A stretch of DNA of 64,000 nucleotides, taken from contig JAFKAC010000004.1 in the NCBI GenBank assembly GCA_025766275.1, positions 744,001 to 808,000 of the forward strand, in the 5' to 3' direction. The DNA is from Lactarius indigo (Eukaryota > Basidiomycota > Agaricomycetes > Russulales > Russulaceae). The notes under the pieces were generated by a model. That model worked only from the letters and a program-made list of their open reading frames with translations, did not search any database and was not told the DNA's origin. The translations under genes were made by a program, and so were the position numbers. This document shows, one piece after another, positions 12,701 to 25,077 of this stretch (positions are counted from its first letter, which is position 1; the number at the start of each line of letters is the position of its first letter).

Positions 12701-14764
12701 CTCTCATCGAGGAGCTGCGTGCGATCGCGAGGCAGCACCAGCGCGGGCCGGTACCGCTGGGGGTAAAGGAGCACATCACAGACATCCTCGCAGACATCAG
12801 CAAGATCCTGCAAACTATGCCGAAGATACCCCCATCCTTCGCGGACCTTGCGCAGATCTCCGTATTCCCTGCATCTGTGCCTTCAGTAGGCGTCGCCCTC
12901 TGCGCAGTTGACGAATTTTACATCCCCGACAAATCAGGCAAGTATGCGGACGTGTTCCGTTCGCGTGTCCCGCTGTTCGCGCTCTCTGAATCGGACATCA
13001 CACGTATCCGCCCGCTGCTCGAGTCGTCTATTCTTAAAGACAAGATGCGCTACCTCGAGGAGCACGTGTCTAAACGGTCAACGCCGCTTGGGAAACGGGT
13101 GATTGATCTCAAAGCTACGGACCTGTATTCGAGCAGGGTTGAGTACATTGCAAGGTACACATTATTCGTTGAACCAGAGGACATCGCTGATTGTAATTCG
13201 ATGGGATATTCGATCCGCCTCGTGCCCGTCAGGCTGGTGTACCACGCGAACAAGATGAGCCTCCCACAGCAAGCCAAGGACTTCCTTCCCAAGCTACGCA
13301 ATATCAACGTTATTGGGGTAGAGTCGATTACTACCACTCTGTCACTCGGCTCGTATAATGAGCCGACATCAGAAGTCGTCTCCTTCGAGACGGATGACAA
13401 GTTCACCACGTTCTTCAGTCGCACGAGCATGTCGGGCAAATCCATCGACATGCACATCTGCAAGGAGCTTTCTCGCTTGCTCGAGGTTGATGGGATGGCA
13501 CTATTCACATGCATTACTCAAAATGCCGAGGTCATCCGCGACCTTTTCGCGTTCCACGGCATAGATGAGATCCCGGTCGATGACGACGTCGACGGCTCGT
13601 GGCTACAAGCGATGTTACACCCCAATGAACCCGTGGTACCTGCGCCGGCTGCAGTCATTGTCCAGAACGAGCGGCCCCCGAGCCCTGCATCGCCTCCCCC
13701 GCCACTCCCGCCTTCCCCTTCCCTTTCGGCACTCTCTGTGCAGGACGCTGGGCAGTTTCCCCCTCTCGGCACGCGCGGACCGAAGACCCCGCGCCGACGT
13801 ACCGACACTCAGTCCTCCCAATATCCTGCTTCGCCGGCAAATGGGAACGGGAGGCAGCGCCGCCGCTCGGTCCAGAGCTCTGTTGGCGTCTCGGAACATT
13901 CGCAGTTCTTGCAGCGGTCGCGGTCGCCATTAAATGCGAATGGACTTGCGCAAGGACAGGCGTTTTTCCAGCCCGCCGCGCCGCTCGCTCTTCCGGGTCC
14001 TGTTATGGGCGCTGCCCGTGACATGGCTAGGCTCGCTGCGCAGGCCCAGGCGCACGCCAATGGGAACCAGATGGCGCCCGGCACGCTCGGAAACCCCGTC
14101 TGGCCTCCATTTGGGATTTTCAATGTGCCGCCGACGGCGACGGGCGACACCGACCTGGTGGGAGTCATGGGCGAGCATTATGTGCATTCCGTTTCTCTCC
14201 AACCAATCGAAATAAAGCACTGATACATATAGTATAACAGGCTTACAAAATGCTCATCCGTATGCTGGACGATTTTGGACCAAACAATTGGACGAGCGAG
14301 TTGCGGCACTTTATCCCTGGCTTTGCGCCGTTCCACGGAATGGCCCACGCAGACTTTACGTACGACGATACGCGCGGACAGCTCACACGTGAGTGGTTCG
14401 GTCCGGAGAAGGCCGCCGCGTGGCACAGCCGCTGGCCGCGATACCACATTGAGGTCAAGTCGACGCGCGGAGAGGAGAACGAGCCGTTCCATATGAGTCG
14501 GGTTCAGATGATCACGGTGCGTCCGGTCTGATTTATAATCGACGACGATAACATGTATAATTTGGTGCATGGCAGGCATCTAGGTTTTCGGAGCGTGCTG
14601 AAATCGGTACGGACATATACGTCGTTGTGCGCGTCTCCCGCATCGGCATGCCCGAGCCATCGTACATGGTGTACGCTGACCCACACCGGGCGTTGTTCTA
14701 TGGACACCTGCAATATGCGTCGCCTGATATCTATCTTCAGCGCAACACTGAACATCAGGGTTGA
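9788..14764 (+). CDS. NO VEIN-like protein: HSP90-type ATPase domain plus DUF3883
   Basis: Seven exons: 9788-9921, 9984-10216, 10280-10830, 10885-12452, 12510-14181, 14241-14516, 14576-14764, giving 1540 residues. The N-terminus has GHKL/HSP90-like ATP-site motifs: EFIQNADDN (about 60-68, Mg/ATP-binding Asn) and, across an intron, GEKGIGFKSVF (123-133, glycine-rich lid). A long middle region follows without named domains. A Pro/Ser-rich low-complexity linker covers about 1200-1370. The C-terminal part (about 1387-1540) matches DUF3883, with the nuclease-like core IEVKST (E1457, K1459) and YVVVRV. The architecture is that of plant NO VEIN and sacsin-N-like proteins; in fungi its role is not established. 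Removing any of the six introns breaks one of these motifs or the frame, so the model is firm. The fifth intron has a weak donor (GTGCAT). Confidence 0.88.
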
Positions 14765-14923
14765 GTTTGAGTTTGGTTTTAGTTTTGGTTGTAATAAATT
14801 GTAGCTATCACTGTAGCTGTAGTTAAATGGATGGGTTGTATACCGTATTGGGAATGAACAAGAAACTGCCTGTAGTTTGTATTGAGAACAGAAAAAAAAA
14901 ACATAAGGACGGTCGTACGAAGT

Positions 14924-15500
14924 CTACATCCAAGCAGGAAGCCCGTTGGGCGAGACACTGCTGTCGGCTGGCCGCATCAGCCCATCCAGCGCGCGCTTCG
15001 GCAGGGCCCGACGCCTCAAGGCCTCAAGCCGGGTGGACATGTCCTCAATCGCACGCTGCTCCGCGAGCTGCGGGTTCAGCTCGGCATGCAAGCCGTCCCG
15101 CCACACCTCCGCTGCGCGTTGTGGCACTCACACCGCACGCATCGTCCCCTCAGCATTCGGGACGAACCTCGCGAACCCGCCGACGTCGAGTACCCAGCCG
15201 GACCCCACAACGGAGGAGATGGCGGCGTCTACGGAGACACGGACCGGTTGGACGAGCGCTTCCCAAAAGTTCGAGACCGCAATCGCGGAGTCGTCCGTCT
15301 GCGCGGTGATGTGGGCGAGCTCGGCAATTGTCGAGACTGTTATGGGATACAGGTGGCAGACGATGGGTACATTTTCGTCGGCTATCTGTGGACAGATAGA
15401 GCCAGAGTCGGACGCTCACCGGTTCCTCAGCTCGACCAACCGGGTCACTGTTTGTACTGTGTCCTCCTCGCAGGCACTCTCTCAGCGCCCTTAGTAAGCG
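14924..15500 (-). pseudogene. Decayed copy of the RING/coiled-coil gene (unit 0)
   Basis: The minus strand retains the C-terminal part of the gene at 16333-19036. Recognisable stretches are EQRAIEDMSTRLEALR (compare EQRAIEDVSARLEALG) with the ending NGLPAWM (compare DELSALM), and upstream VSVDAAISSVVG (compare VSADAAISSVVG). The region between is shortened by an internal deletion, and the pieces lie in shifted frames. No RING part is left. It is a relic of a tandem duplication. Confidence 0.75.
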
Positions 15501-15599
15501 ATGAACAGTGATCGTCTTCAATTCCATATAAAATACTTTCCTACAGTTCCAATTACATCTGTTAGAGAGGGTTGCGAGGACCAAAGTACAGTGAAGTGA

Positions 15600-16060
15600 A
15601 GAGCGAACTGTGTGAGACTCCCGCACGACCCTATGCGTGTCTGCGCTGTTACTCCAGGGAGGCGTCATTGGCCCAGACACACATAGAACTCTGTATGATG
15701 AAATTAATCGCGAGAGTGTGGCCAAGGTGCCAGAACCACGAGGCGTGACTGATCAACAGGATCGAAGGTGACAACGAAGTATGGGGAATGGAAGGGTAAA
15801 GTTTCGATCGGTGTGTCGACGGTAATAACACTGAAGACGATCGAAAACGGAGAATGACACCAGAACGGACGCAGAACGGACGGATGATGGTTGCCGCATT
15901 GCGGGGTGAGAGGGGAGTTGCGCTTTCACTTCCAGCGGAAATGTGTTGCACGTCCATTACAGCCTCCATGTCCAGTCACGAGGGTGATTGTTCCCAGAGA
16001 AGAGTTAGAGATGGGTGATAGCCAACCCTACGCCATCAAAGTGATTGTCCTTGAAGATGT
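15600..16060. repeat. Non-coding duplicated block, unit 0 copy
   Basis: Similar to about 19550-20060 and, more weakly, to 27870-28020. Shared strings include TGCGGGGTGAGAGGGG (about 15900 and 19864) and an AGAGATGGG-containing segment (about 16005 and 19970). It lies between a RING-gene copy and a penta-EF-hand gene copy in both units 0 and 1, so it marks the tandem duplication. No coding frame is conserved. Confidence 0.65.
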
Positions 16061-16144
16061 CCTCGCTCAATATATGATCCGTCACTCGCCGAGAGGAGGC
16101 GTGGGATTACACTAATCACAGAAGGGAATTTTCCCGCGCCACTG

Positions 16145-16265
16145 TCGCACGAAGGCGTCCTACTAGTGGCCAGAACGGCCCACCACAGATTGACCTCGAT
16201 TGTTTCGTTTGTGCATGCATAGTCGTATAGCAGATGCGTCCGCTGTGCGACCACTGTGAAAGCCA
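16145..16265 (+). pseudogene. Penta-EF-hand gene fragment (last exon)
   Basis: About 120 nt closely match the start of the last exon of the penta-EF-hand gene at 20968-22073: GPPQIDLDCFVCACIVV here against GPPQIELDRFVCACIVV there, followed here by an in-frame TAG. The other exons are absent. It lies just outside the 3' end of the RING/coiled-coil gene, in the position expected for the partner gene of unit 0. Confidence 0.75.
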
Positions 16266-16332
16266 CATATAGTGTGTATCTCACGTTCTGTATTGAGAAC
16301 AGAAAACAATACAACGTCCGGTTGTGCGAGGT

Positions 16333-19036
16333 CTACATCAAAGCAGAGAGTTCGTCAGGGGGGACATTGCTATCTGCCAGCCGCATCAGCTCGTCATTCA
16401 ACACAGTCGGCGACGTGATGAACACCCCCGTAAGATGGATGTTAGCGTCAAGAAGCCGCTGGAGTTTTACGACTGCCGCAGCAAGCGCAGGCGCGGATGT
16501 GATGACATCCCACGCGGCGGTGCGTGCGACAAGCCCACCAAAGAACACGCCCACGTCAAGCGCGGCATTCGCCCCGTCTGTGAGCCGGGCGCGGTGCTCG
16601 TCCAGCGCGCGTTCCGCCAAGGCTAGGGTGGGGCCCAGAGCCTCGAGCCGGGCAGACACGTCCTCGATCGCGCGTTGTTCTTCATGCCGTGCATCCAACT
16701 CCTCACGCGAAGCGTTCCGCCGCGCCTCCGCCGCTCCACGGTTCGCCTGCGCAGTCCGCATCACCTGCACAGCGGCCTCGACGGCCCGGTCCAGCCCGCC
16801 AATATCAAACAACGCGCCGATTCCGAGCGTGAAGATATTCCTAGAAAATATAACAAACGTAGGTCCGGAGCATTTTGTTTTGAAGGGGAAATGAAGGACG
16901 TACCGGATACGACGAGCGCGCTGGTAGCTTCGTTTGCGGTCCTCCGCGGAGTTGTATGCCTGTGTCGCGCGGTCGCAGTCTGCTAGTGCAGCTGCAATGC
17001 GCTCCTGTGCTTGTGCTACCTGGGCCTCTGCACCACGCGCGAACTCGCCCGCGAGCACGCGGCACTCGCGCACGCCCCGGGCACAGCTCTCCGCGCGGGT
17101 GCGCCAATACGTGATCTCGACGCCAAGGTCCGTCGCGAGCACGAGTGCCTCGCGCGCGCGCTCATGTACGGTGCGGAATTCGCGCTGTGCACGCAGCGCA
17201 AGTCCGCGTGTGCGTGCGACCGTCGTGCGGCCCACAGAGAGCTGTAGGAGGGAATCACCGAGTCCCACGACGGAAGAGATAGCAGCGTCGGCAGAGACGC
17301 GGATCGTGCGGACGAGCGCCTCCCGGAAGTTCGGGACTACAATCGCGAAGCCATTTGTCTGTGCGGAGATGTGCGCGGTGTCGTTGGCGAGCTCGGCGGT
17401 CACTCGCTGGAGATCGGCTATTGTCGAGACTGTTATGAATGCAGGTGAGTGCGTTTCGTTAGCTAGCTGTGGGTGGATATGGCTAAAATCGGACGCTCAC
17501 CAGCTCCACCGTTCAACCGAGCGTGCCACTGGTCGTGCTGTGTCCTCTCTCCCCGTAGTCGTTCTCTCAGCGCCTTCAGGTCCGCAAAGTGGTCAATGGG
17601 GCCCGTCCAGTACTCGCATGAGTGCTCTGGACCTCCAACAACGATCGTCGTCTGACATAGTTTGCACCAGACGTTGTCACAGTTCCCAACTGGACACAGA
17701 AGTACGGGCCTCTCTTCCACATCTTCGCGATCCACGAACGCGGAATGTTCGCACCTAAACGGTGTTCAAGCAGTCCAAAGAATCGATGACGGCAATCTCA
17801 CTTTCGACAATATAAAACGACCGACATCGGGGCCATTTCCAACTCGACCCAAACGTCGTATTCGTCGTCTGTAACTCCGAGCTCGAGTACCATTGCGCTG
17901 GTCACAACTTTATGAGCCCAATGAGTAGAAAGCACCGCACACGGGCCAGCGAAACAACACACCTCCCAATCCACGCTCATGGACTGGATTCAGTCTGCAT
18001 GCGGGGCACTGCACTGGGAAATGCCTCTCGTTCAGCTCCCATACGACATGGGTCCGTAAACACGCTGGGCAAAAGGTATGTTCGCATGGGTTCATGAGCA
18101 TCACTGAGTCGTAGGAATGGTCTCTGTAGCACGTGTTGCATACGAAAGTACGTTCCGCATCTTGGGTCACCAGGTCCCGCTCTGCGGAGAGCACCAAGTT
18201 CTCTTCGTCGAACTGGAGCTGTAGAGATACTGCGTACTCGAGGTCGTCGCGTTCGGAAAACACAACCGTCAACGGGGGGTCTACGGCCTTTGGTCTTTCG
18301 CCGAACACTGAGCGAGACCGGAAGGCGGGAGGTGTGTGTGACCGGAAAGTAGGTGGTTTCGGCGTTACGGCGTCCCAGGTATCCCGGCTCTCGAAATTTT
18401 CGATTGTCCTGCGCTGTTCCTCGTAACGCTTCCTCCCCTCCTCGAGTTTCGCTTCCAGGCGCTTTGTGTCACCAGAAAGAGTCGAACTTCGCGATCTAAG
18501 GTCCGCAGCTTCTTCCCTCAGAGACAGCAAAGAAAGGCCCGATTTGAGCAGCGCATTGGTCAATGTAGCTGAGCCTACTCTTTCATTGCGTTGTACGAAT
18601 GCGTAGGCAGTGAATCTGGAAATCAACTCTGCTTGACCCTTCAGCCGCGCATCAGAAACGCGTATCGCTGGGAAATGCGCAACCAGCTGGCGGGCTGTGC
18701 GTGTGAGAGATGTATCCACAGAAAGATGCACACTATTGGGATGGTTTTGCAAGTCGGTACTAAAGATAACGAAAATCGATCGATTCAAAACCCGAAGCTT
18801 GACACATGCGACGGCTTCAGAGTTGCGTACGATGATAAGGCACGCTGGACTCCTGAGCGCGTCAAGCTCGCTGTCATCTAGTTAGTTTGCGTATGCGCAG
18901 ATCACCAATAGTCCGAGGAACAGGCTAACGTTAATACCCTCCTGAATCCCTCTCCATATGGACGACCAAATTTTGTGCCTTGTAGGTTAAGGGATAGGGA
19001 GAACAGAGGAACGCGTAGTATTTCCTCGAAATCCAT
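16333..19036 (-). CDS. RING-type zinc-finger protein with long coiled-coil tail
   Basis: Minus-strand exons: 19036-18938 (tentative first exon, ATG at 19036), 18866-17963, 17907-17802, 17754-17501, 17429-16904, 16840-16333, about 798 residues. A helical region with KRLEAKLEEGRKRYEEQRR precedes a RING motif at about residue 275-325 (CNTC, then PCEHTFCPAC, then CPAC). A second Cys cluster assembled across two introns (CRKCEH, then CPVGNCDNVWCKLC) resembles the IBR-type finger of RING-between-RING ubiquitin ligases. The C-terminal 440 residues are Ala/Arg/Glu-rich with long coiled-coil potential. An E3 ubiquitin-ligase role is inferred from the RING only. The first intron needs a GAG acceptor and is the weak point; the rest is supported by phase and by the zinc clusters. 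Degenerate copies lie at 14924-15500, 27230-27640 and 32690-32870. Confidence 0.7.
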
Positions 19037-19549
19037 CGAGTAGTTACTTGTCCAGTGATTGCATATCGAGGCCGCCTCCTGAACAACCGATCTTTGATTG
19101 TCGTCCAGCTTCCAAATGGGATGTCGTACGCACCTCAGCGTTTTCCTTCGAAAGTACCTCCCGTAAGGATGAGATTTCCCTTTTTGTTCCCCAATCCTTC
19201 CATAAGGCTAGGCGGACAAAGTTTAGATTGGAAAGTTGCGAGGAAGTAGCCTGATCAGTAGAGGGGGTCTGAATCTGGCGCTTGCGGAGTACGTGATGAT
19301 GGAAAGTAAGCTCTGAACCGCTCAAAACATCGTCCACAAAGTCAGGCAGTGATACACGGCCTTGGCCCGAAGCCCGAGGCCTTCGTCGCGGGCTATTGTC
19401 TTCAGAAAGATGGTGAATCATCTGAAATGACTGGTGTACTCTTTCCCAAAAACTCCGACTACACCGGTGGAAAGGTTGTCACGAAGTGGAGAGCGAATGC
19501 AACGAACCGTGAGAAGTGCCGCGCGGCCCTATGTATGAAGTTACGTATG
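19037..19549. other. Upstream flank of the RING gene, no gene seen
   Basis: About 500 nt upstream of the tentative start codon. Short frames on both strands have no recognised motif and no duplicated partner. It should hold the promoter of the minus-strand RING gene; no TATA box was identified. Confidence 0.4.
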
Positions 19550-20440
19550 CACTGTCACTCTAGAATTTCAGGGAAAGCGTCATTGGTCCAGACGCGTATA
19601 CCTTCGATCAGGGATGTGACGAGACTCAAGATACAAAGCACGGCCAAAGCGCGAGACCCCCCACGTAGCGTGATCGATCAATGGGATAGTATGCATCCTC
19701 TCATAGGACATTCGGCCATTAAGAAGTGACAACGAAGTATGGCATATGGGAGGGAGAGGTTTCGATCGGTGACCCAGAATTGGACTGCAGCGGAGAACAA
19801 CGAGGAAGCTCTAACAGAACACGCAGAGACGCGGAACTTATGCAGTCGTGGTGGTTGCCACAGTGCGGGGTGAGAGGGGGGTCGAAATCACTGCAAGGGG
19901 ATATGCAGCGTGTCTATTGCAGCTTCTCCAAGACGGCCACGAGGGCTACTTGTGCCCAGAGAAGTATCAGAGATGGGCGCTATGATAGCACGCCCCAGAC
20001 CATCAAAGCCATTGTTGTATCCTTGACGCTGGCCCTGTCCGATATCAGATGGCCAGGAGGTGGGGTGAAAGGTGACAAGATGCAGGGGGACGGACTCTAG
20101 CGGAAACGTGGCTTCAATGCGAAAGCATCACCGTTACCCTCATTTTGATACGGCCGGAACTTCAAGAAAGGAATCAACTCGAAGCACCCGCGCAAGACTA
20201 GCCCCAAGAAACAAAGTATGCACGAGGTTGGACACGTTGCTTCATTTGCTTCTGGGTAAGGGTGCCGTTGATCGCGATGATCAGCGCATAGAGCGCGCGA
20301 CAAGACGCGATGCCTTGCGCGATACCGTGACTGCAGCCGTAGCAACTCCACTAGCCCTTGTAAAGGGAAAATATCCTGGTTGTAGGAGAAGTGAGAACTT
20401 GGCTGTTTCACCTCGCGAATAGGGCATCCTCCCACACCAC
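19550..20440. repeat. Non-coding duplicated block, unit 1 copy
   Basis: Matches 15600-16060 over its first 500 nt and 27660-28320 over most of its length. The last part carries GCGCGCGACAAG and CGCGAATAGGGCAT, also found near 28202 and 28271. It separates the RING gene from the penta-EF-hand gene. Frames are not conserved between copies, so it appears non-coding. Confidence 0.6.
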
Positions 20441-20967
20441 TGCCAGGTATATATTGCGGGCGTGTGTCACTTTGCTGACTCACCAATACCCATACTAGGT
20501 AACTGACCTTTCGGCCCGGAGTACCCCCATCAATCACGTGGTCACAACACATTAACTTACAACCGTTACTTTTACACCCCTGGATGTGTATGAATCATGC
20601 GTATCAATGCGACGGCTGTACTCTGGCTCCATTAAAGATATATAGGACGAAAGGCGGGGAACCGCTGGCGGGATTAATCTGCGGACGTAAACTTGGTCAA
20701 TGTAGCTCTGAACACGCCACAGGAACGGATTCAGCCGTAAAACTGACAGAAAACTAGGACACAGCATGACACACTCTTTATAAGAGTCTTATCAACGATA
20801 TATTCTATCCTAGTAAAAAGAAGAGGATTGACACTGCCTTTACAATGCGATGCACCTTGACGGCATACACTCACAGTACTAAAAACCAAGCTAAAGACGA
20901 CTTCGGTCGCCTAGTCATCGGCCCAAACCCACCTCACTGGCAGCCCGTTTGATTGGAAACTGTTATT
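20441..20967. other. Upstream flank of the penta-EF-hand gene
   Basis: No gene seen. AT-rich around 20770-20850. It probably contains the promoter of the gene starting at 20968, but no clear TATA element or repeated motif was found. Confidence 0.4.
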
Positions 20968-22073
20968 ATGGCTACGGTCAGTTAAAAATCCGTTTAACCA
21001 TTGGCCTCTTTAGTGGTTACTTTCGGTTCTGACTTGAATCTCAGCGGCGAGCGACATATCCCAACCCCGGGAGTGGTCCCACTCAACCAGCACCTTCTGA
21101 ACCTCCAAATACCCAAGATGACGAGTGAGATACGCGTTCCAGCTTTCTGAAACTATTATATTATTTGATTCTTCAAGATCTGTGGCCTGGTTCTACACTC
21201 TTGACGAGGACGGTAATGGACAAATATCTGTCGAGGAGCTGCGTCGGTGTGATCTCTTTCCCAACTGAACGAAGCCTGAGCGATTATTATACAGGGAGAG
21301 CACTCATAAATGGACGTGGTGGAAAGCGTACGATCATTAGATCTCTGTTCTGCAATGTCTTGCTTATCTGTCGTGCTGACCTAGCGTTTTCTTCTGAGAC
21401 TGTGAAATACTTGATGAATGTTTTCGTGCGTGGTCCAACGTTCATTATGATTTCCTCTCATGAGTTTATTTATGCAGGATCTGGATGGCAGCGGTGAAAT
21501 TGGGTTTCAGGAAGTGAGAGTGTTTACTCTCTGATCACGAAAGTTAACTCATCCTCTACGTCCAGTTCAAGCCTTTGTGGGTCTATGTTACGGTATGGTG
21601 TAGTTCACGAGATATTTTGTCTCTTCCAACCCCTGTCGCAGAAATGGCGAGAGATGTTCGAATCCTTCGACTATAATCAAGATGGCATCATAGACGCTAC
21701 TGAGCTCGCGAGCGCGCTCAACCACTACGAGTGCGCCTCGCTTTCATCTGAAGTAGTTGCGTACTGGATCTGAGGACTCGTACCTGACAATAGACTGCAA
21801 GTTGGCCAGCCCGTCATCCAATTCCTAGTACACAAATATGGTGTGTTGCAATCACCTTTTCTCCACCCTACCATCACGCGAACGCATCCTACAGGGACGC
21901 AGCCCACTAATGGCTACAGCGGCCCACCACAGATTGAACTGGACCGTTTCGTCTGTGCTTGCATTGTCGTACAACAGATGTCTGTGTTGTATGACCGCTG
22001 CGAAGTCGGGCGAGCCGGACCGATGGAGGTCAGCCGAGACGAGTTCCTCCTTACGATTTTGAGGCTCCCGTGA
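20968..22073 (+). CDS. Penta-EF-hand (ALG-2/sorcin-like) calcium-binding protein
   Basis: A fragmented gene with ten small exons, none long enough to stand out alone: 20968-20976 (tentative), 21045-21124, 21178-21242, 21295-21318, 21385-21425, 21478-21513, 21566-21592, 21642-21730, 21794-21840, 21895-22073, giving 198 residues. A Pro/Gly/Ser-rich N-terminus is followed by EF-hand loops DEDGNGQISVEE, DLDGSGEIGFQE and DYNQDGIIDATE. Then comes the family signature PPQIELDRFVCACIVVQ, ending with a degenerate fifth hand. Order and spacing match ALG-2/peflin/sorcin proteins, which bind calcium and dimerise through the last hand. Phases agree at all junctions. The donor after 21242 (GTCGGT) is unusual, and the first 9 nt exon is a guess. 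Confidence 0.8.
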
Positions 22074-25000
22074 GAAACCGACCTCCCTGACGGAAATCAA
22101 AATGGCAGTTCCCGGGCAATGTTCTGCATTCACCACCTCGGACACAGAAGGGACGGCAATGCGGATATCGTCGTGTATTGATGCATCTCATCCAATGCCG
22201 TGTTGTATGAAACTTTGTATATGAATGTGCTTCTGTGTTTCAAATCTCCACCAGGCACCGAAGACAAGAATCTGTATGTGTGACTTTGGGAACTAGGAGA
22301 AGAAGACTTATGTGACGGTGGTACTATCTGGAAGCGTGTCCTGATCAAAGTCCCGGTTCTTGGAAGTTGTATGATTCGAAGTCTGTCGAATTCTGCCTCA
22401 GTTGCGTGATGTTATTAGACAGGGCTATGCATAGGACAGTAGCTGTAGCCAGTACGCAGATACTGGAATGAACCACGGAGGTCATGATACAGGTACAGTG
22501 ACTCCAAGAGTAACTCGACGTCTGTGCCAGTGATCGCACCAGAGCCCGAGACAGCTTATTGTATTTCGTCGCGTGGCAGTTGAGTCATGTGATGTTGTGA
22601 CGTGGCGCGTGACTCGTGACGCTAAAAATGACGCGACTTCGGAAGGTCTTCGGCAAGGTCTTCGGAGAAAGCGGGGACTCGGAGTTGAGCGTCGGAGCAG
22701 AGAGTTGAACAGGGACAGGTTCGAGAACGCATGGATAAATTTGAGCCAGCGCCGCAACCCAAAACCGTCTCCAGGTGTTGAACGTTAAAGCGCGGCATCG
22801 CTCCGATTGCTAGGTGTACCGTGGCCGCGGTCGTCCCCGGGTGGCTAGCTGCCCCCGACCCCAACTCATCCTCTGCCACTTCGAGACGCGCTCTGCAATC
22901 ATCACTGCCACATCGACGTCTCTGAATATTCAAGCCTGCGCTCTTACTCTGCCATGACTTCCCTCCTCTGGACTGAGAAACCGCTCTTTCTGGGTGCCCC
23001 ACCACGGAACAGAGTCAATAGACAGAAGGGGCACCAACCTTCTCTTCCCTACTACTGTATGATTTCGCTACAGCGCAGCTTCGTTGTTCGCATCACGGAT
23101 CTCAGGGACACAACTAGCGGCTCATGAGCCAGGCGTTTCTTTGAACCCTTATATCAACACGTTTACGGTGCACGCGGTGACACCGTGTCGCCTCGACTCG
23201 AAGCGGATGCGTATGATCTGTCACCAATATCGTAATATGTGCACATCGACGATCACAGAAGCCCAAGGGAGAAGCAAAGTCAGGCCTGGCTCTGAGAAGC
23301 GACAACATTTGTACCGCAAGAGGTGCGGCAACAGCATTAGAGATAGTACCCTCCTCTGGGTTATCACGCGCGGAAGCTCTAGCCTCACTATACTTTTTTT
23401 TTGTGCCTCACCATGTTTATCTCCCTGGCGTTCCTCTGCGCTCCCCGTTCTCTGCGGTTTGAGGGGAGAACTCGTATCAGCCCGTGCGTGGGGCCCCTTT
23501 TTTTGGTTTTCACTGCTGATGCGCCTTACGGTTGCCTCGCGCATCCAATTCCGGAAGAGTGTACCTTTAGGGTGTCAATCTCGAATCGGAACGCAGGGAT
23601 AGATGACGATGCAAACTCCGACATTGTATGGCTAGGGGTACTGTAATCTAAATCTAGCATTACAGAACTTCGGCTTGTCGTGACTGATATTTCTCCCGCT
23701 TACCTCTCTCAGTCACCTATTGATGCATAGACTTGCTAGGTCAATAACTTGCTTGTCTGATCTCGTGGTCGTTCCTCTTTCGGTTCTTGTGTCATGCCCA
23801 CGGTATTCCCACGACATTCGAACATGGCCCATTACCTCATCACCACCTCTATCTCTATTCTGCCGCCTTGTCTCCGCCCGTACCATGTGGCCTCAGTATC
23901 TGTCTGAATTCCACATGATGCAGTTTGCTCAGCGGCCCAATTGCTCTCGGCGTGCTCAAGAAGGTCGTCCGTCTGGGGGATTCTCTCTACTGTATTCCTT
24001 TTTAAGCTTGAAACGATCAAACCGATCAAGAAGCATCGGCGCTGGATGATCTTGGAAGCCACTCCCGCTGAAGGAGCGTATCTGGTTCGCCGCTTCCCAC
24101 GGAGTTCAGGGATTCGGTTCATGGGCGCGCGACACTCACGTTCTGCCAAATGGCAATCGACAGGACGGCAGCAGTTGTCCATGACGCTAGTCGTGCCTAA
24201 ATGGTCAAGATTTTGTCCTCGAGTCAAGGCATCGCTGCATCGAGCACTTTGCATGTTCAACGTGTTGTGTGGTCGCGCGTTCAAATCGCGGGGCTATTCT
24301 GTGCAGCGTGTCAATATCACTGCCACTCGCATACTGGATTGGTATATCTCCCGTCCTGATCCGTTCTGCCAGTTATGACTTCTCTCTCAGGACAAGTCTG
24401 GCTACCAGCTCTTTCGCGGTCTGGAGGCACCCGGGTAGTTGGCTGCCCCCTGTGCTACCCACGTTATCTAACGGAGGGATACCCCCACTCGTATGCTACA
24501 TCTAATTTGCAATCACTAGCAGACCGCACCCAGAACTAATTGAGAGTGGGTGAAAGGACTCCACACCGCGGCCTCGTTGTCTCTCCGCGGAAAGATTCTG
24601 ACATGAGCCGCCCGAGAGGATGCTGCGGAACTATCGTTACGTTGAGGTACAGTGTCCGGGCGTAGCGCCGTTCATTGTATTGTTCCCAGGAGTTAACGTA
24701 ATTCCAATGCCATCTTTGCGATCCCCTTACATCGATGGGTGGTTTCACCAGTTCCGACTCGATTGGTTTTCTTCCGCCCAAAAAAACTCGAAGATAACTA
24801 AGGGAATAAAGACTCGATCGTGGGTGGTCTTGACCACGTGAGACATGATCAACCTACTGTAGTTTACGAGTCCCATTGGCGTGGCCTGCTCTGGTCCCAT
24901 GACCTTCACTTCGCTATCCTACTCCAAAGAATGCAGATAGCGCCAGTTCCTGCTCAAACACATCTCGTCACTCGCGCCCTGTACCCTCCCGTTCAGTAGA
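22074..25000. other. Upstream half of the M1 unit, no gene supported
   Basis: Nearly 3 kb without a convincing gene. Most of it is similar to 28370-30540, the equivalent region of the next unit. Shared blocks include GTGGCCGCG (about 22820 and 28504), CTCTGCGGTTTGA (about 23451 and 28961) and GCGCGCGACACTCACG (about 24126 and 29657). A possible minus-strand frame is shared by both copies around 23500 and 29020 (REATVRRIS against REATARRIS), but it breaks on either side. I read it as a decayed gene or a conserved non-coding region. Confidence 0.5.
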
Positions 25001-25015
25001 CCGAGCAGGGGCAAC

Positions 25016-25025
25016 TATATATATA
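25016..25025 (+). promoter_or_regulatory. TATA box of the M1 gene
   Basis: Run of TA repeats 53 nt upstream of the M1 start codon. It is preceded by ACCGAGCAGG, which also precedes the TATA runs of the M2 and M3 copies (30561-30568 and 56050-56057) at nearly the same distance from ATG. The conservation between paralogues supports it. Confidence 0.6.
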
Positions 25026-25077
25026 CTGTTCCTGTCCCTCTCGTAAAGTCAGTCAAGTCGCTGATCTCACTCTACCG

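Noticed and set aside
19349..20100. Two plus-strand frames of about 125 codons
   Set aside because: Not conserved in the duplicate blocks at 15600-16060 and 27660-28320, so not coding.
22130..24300. Several short frames as small genes
   Set aside because: The equivalent region 28370-30300 does not keep the frames, start codons or splice sites.
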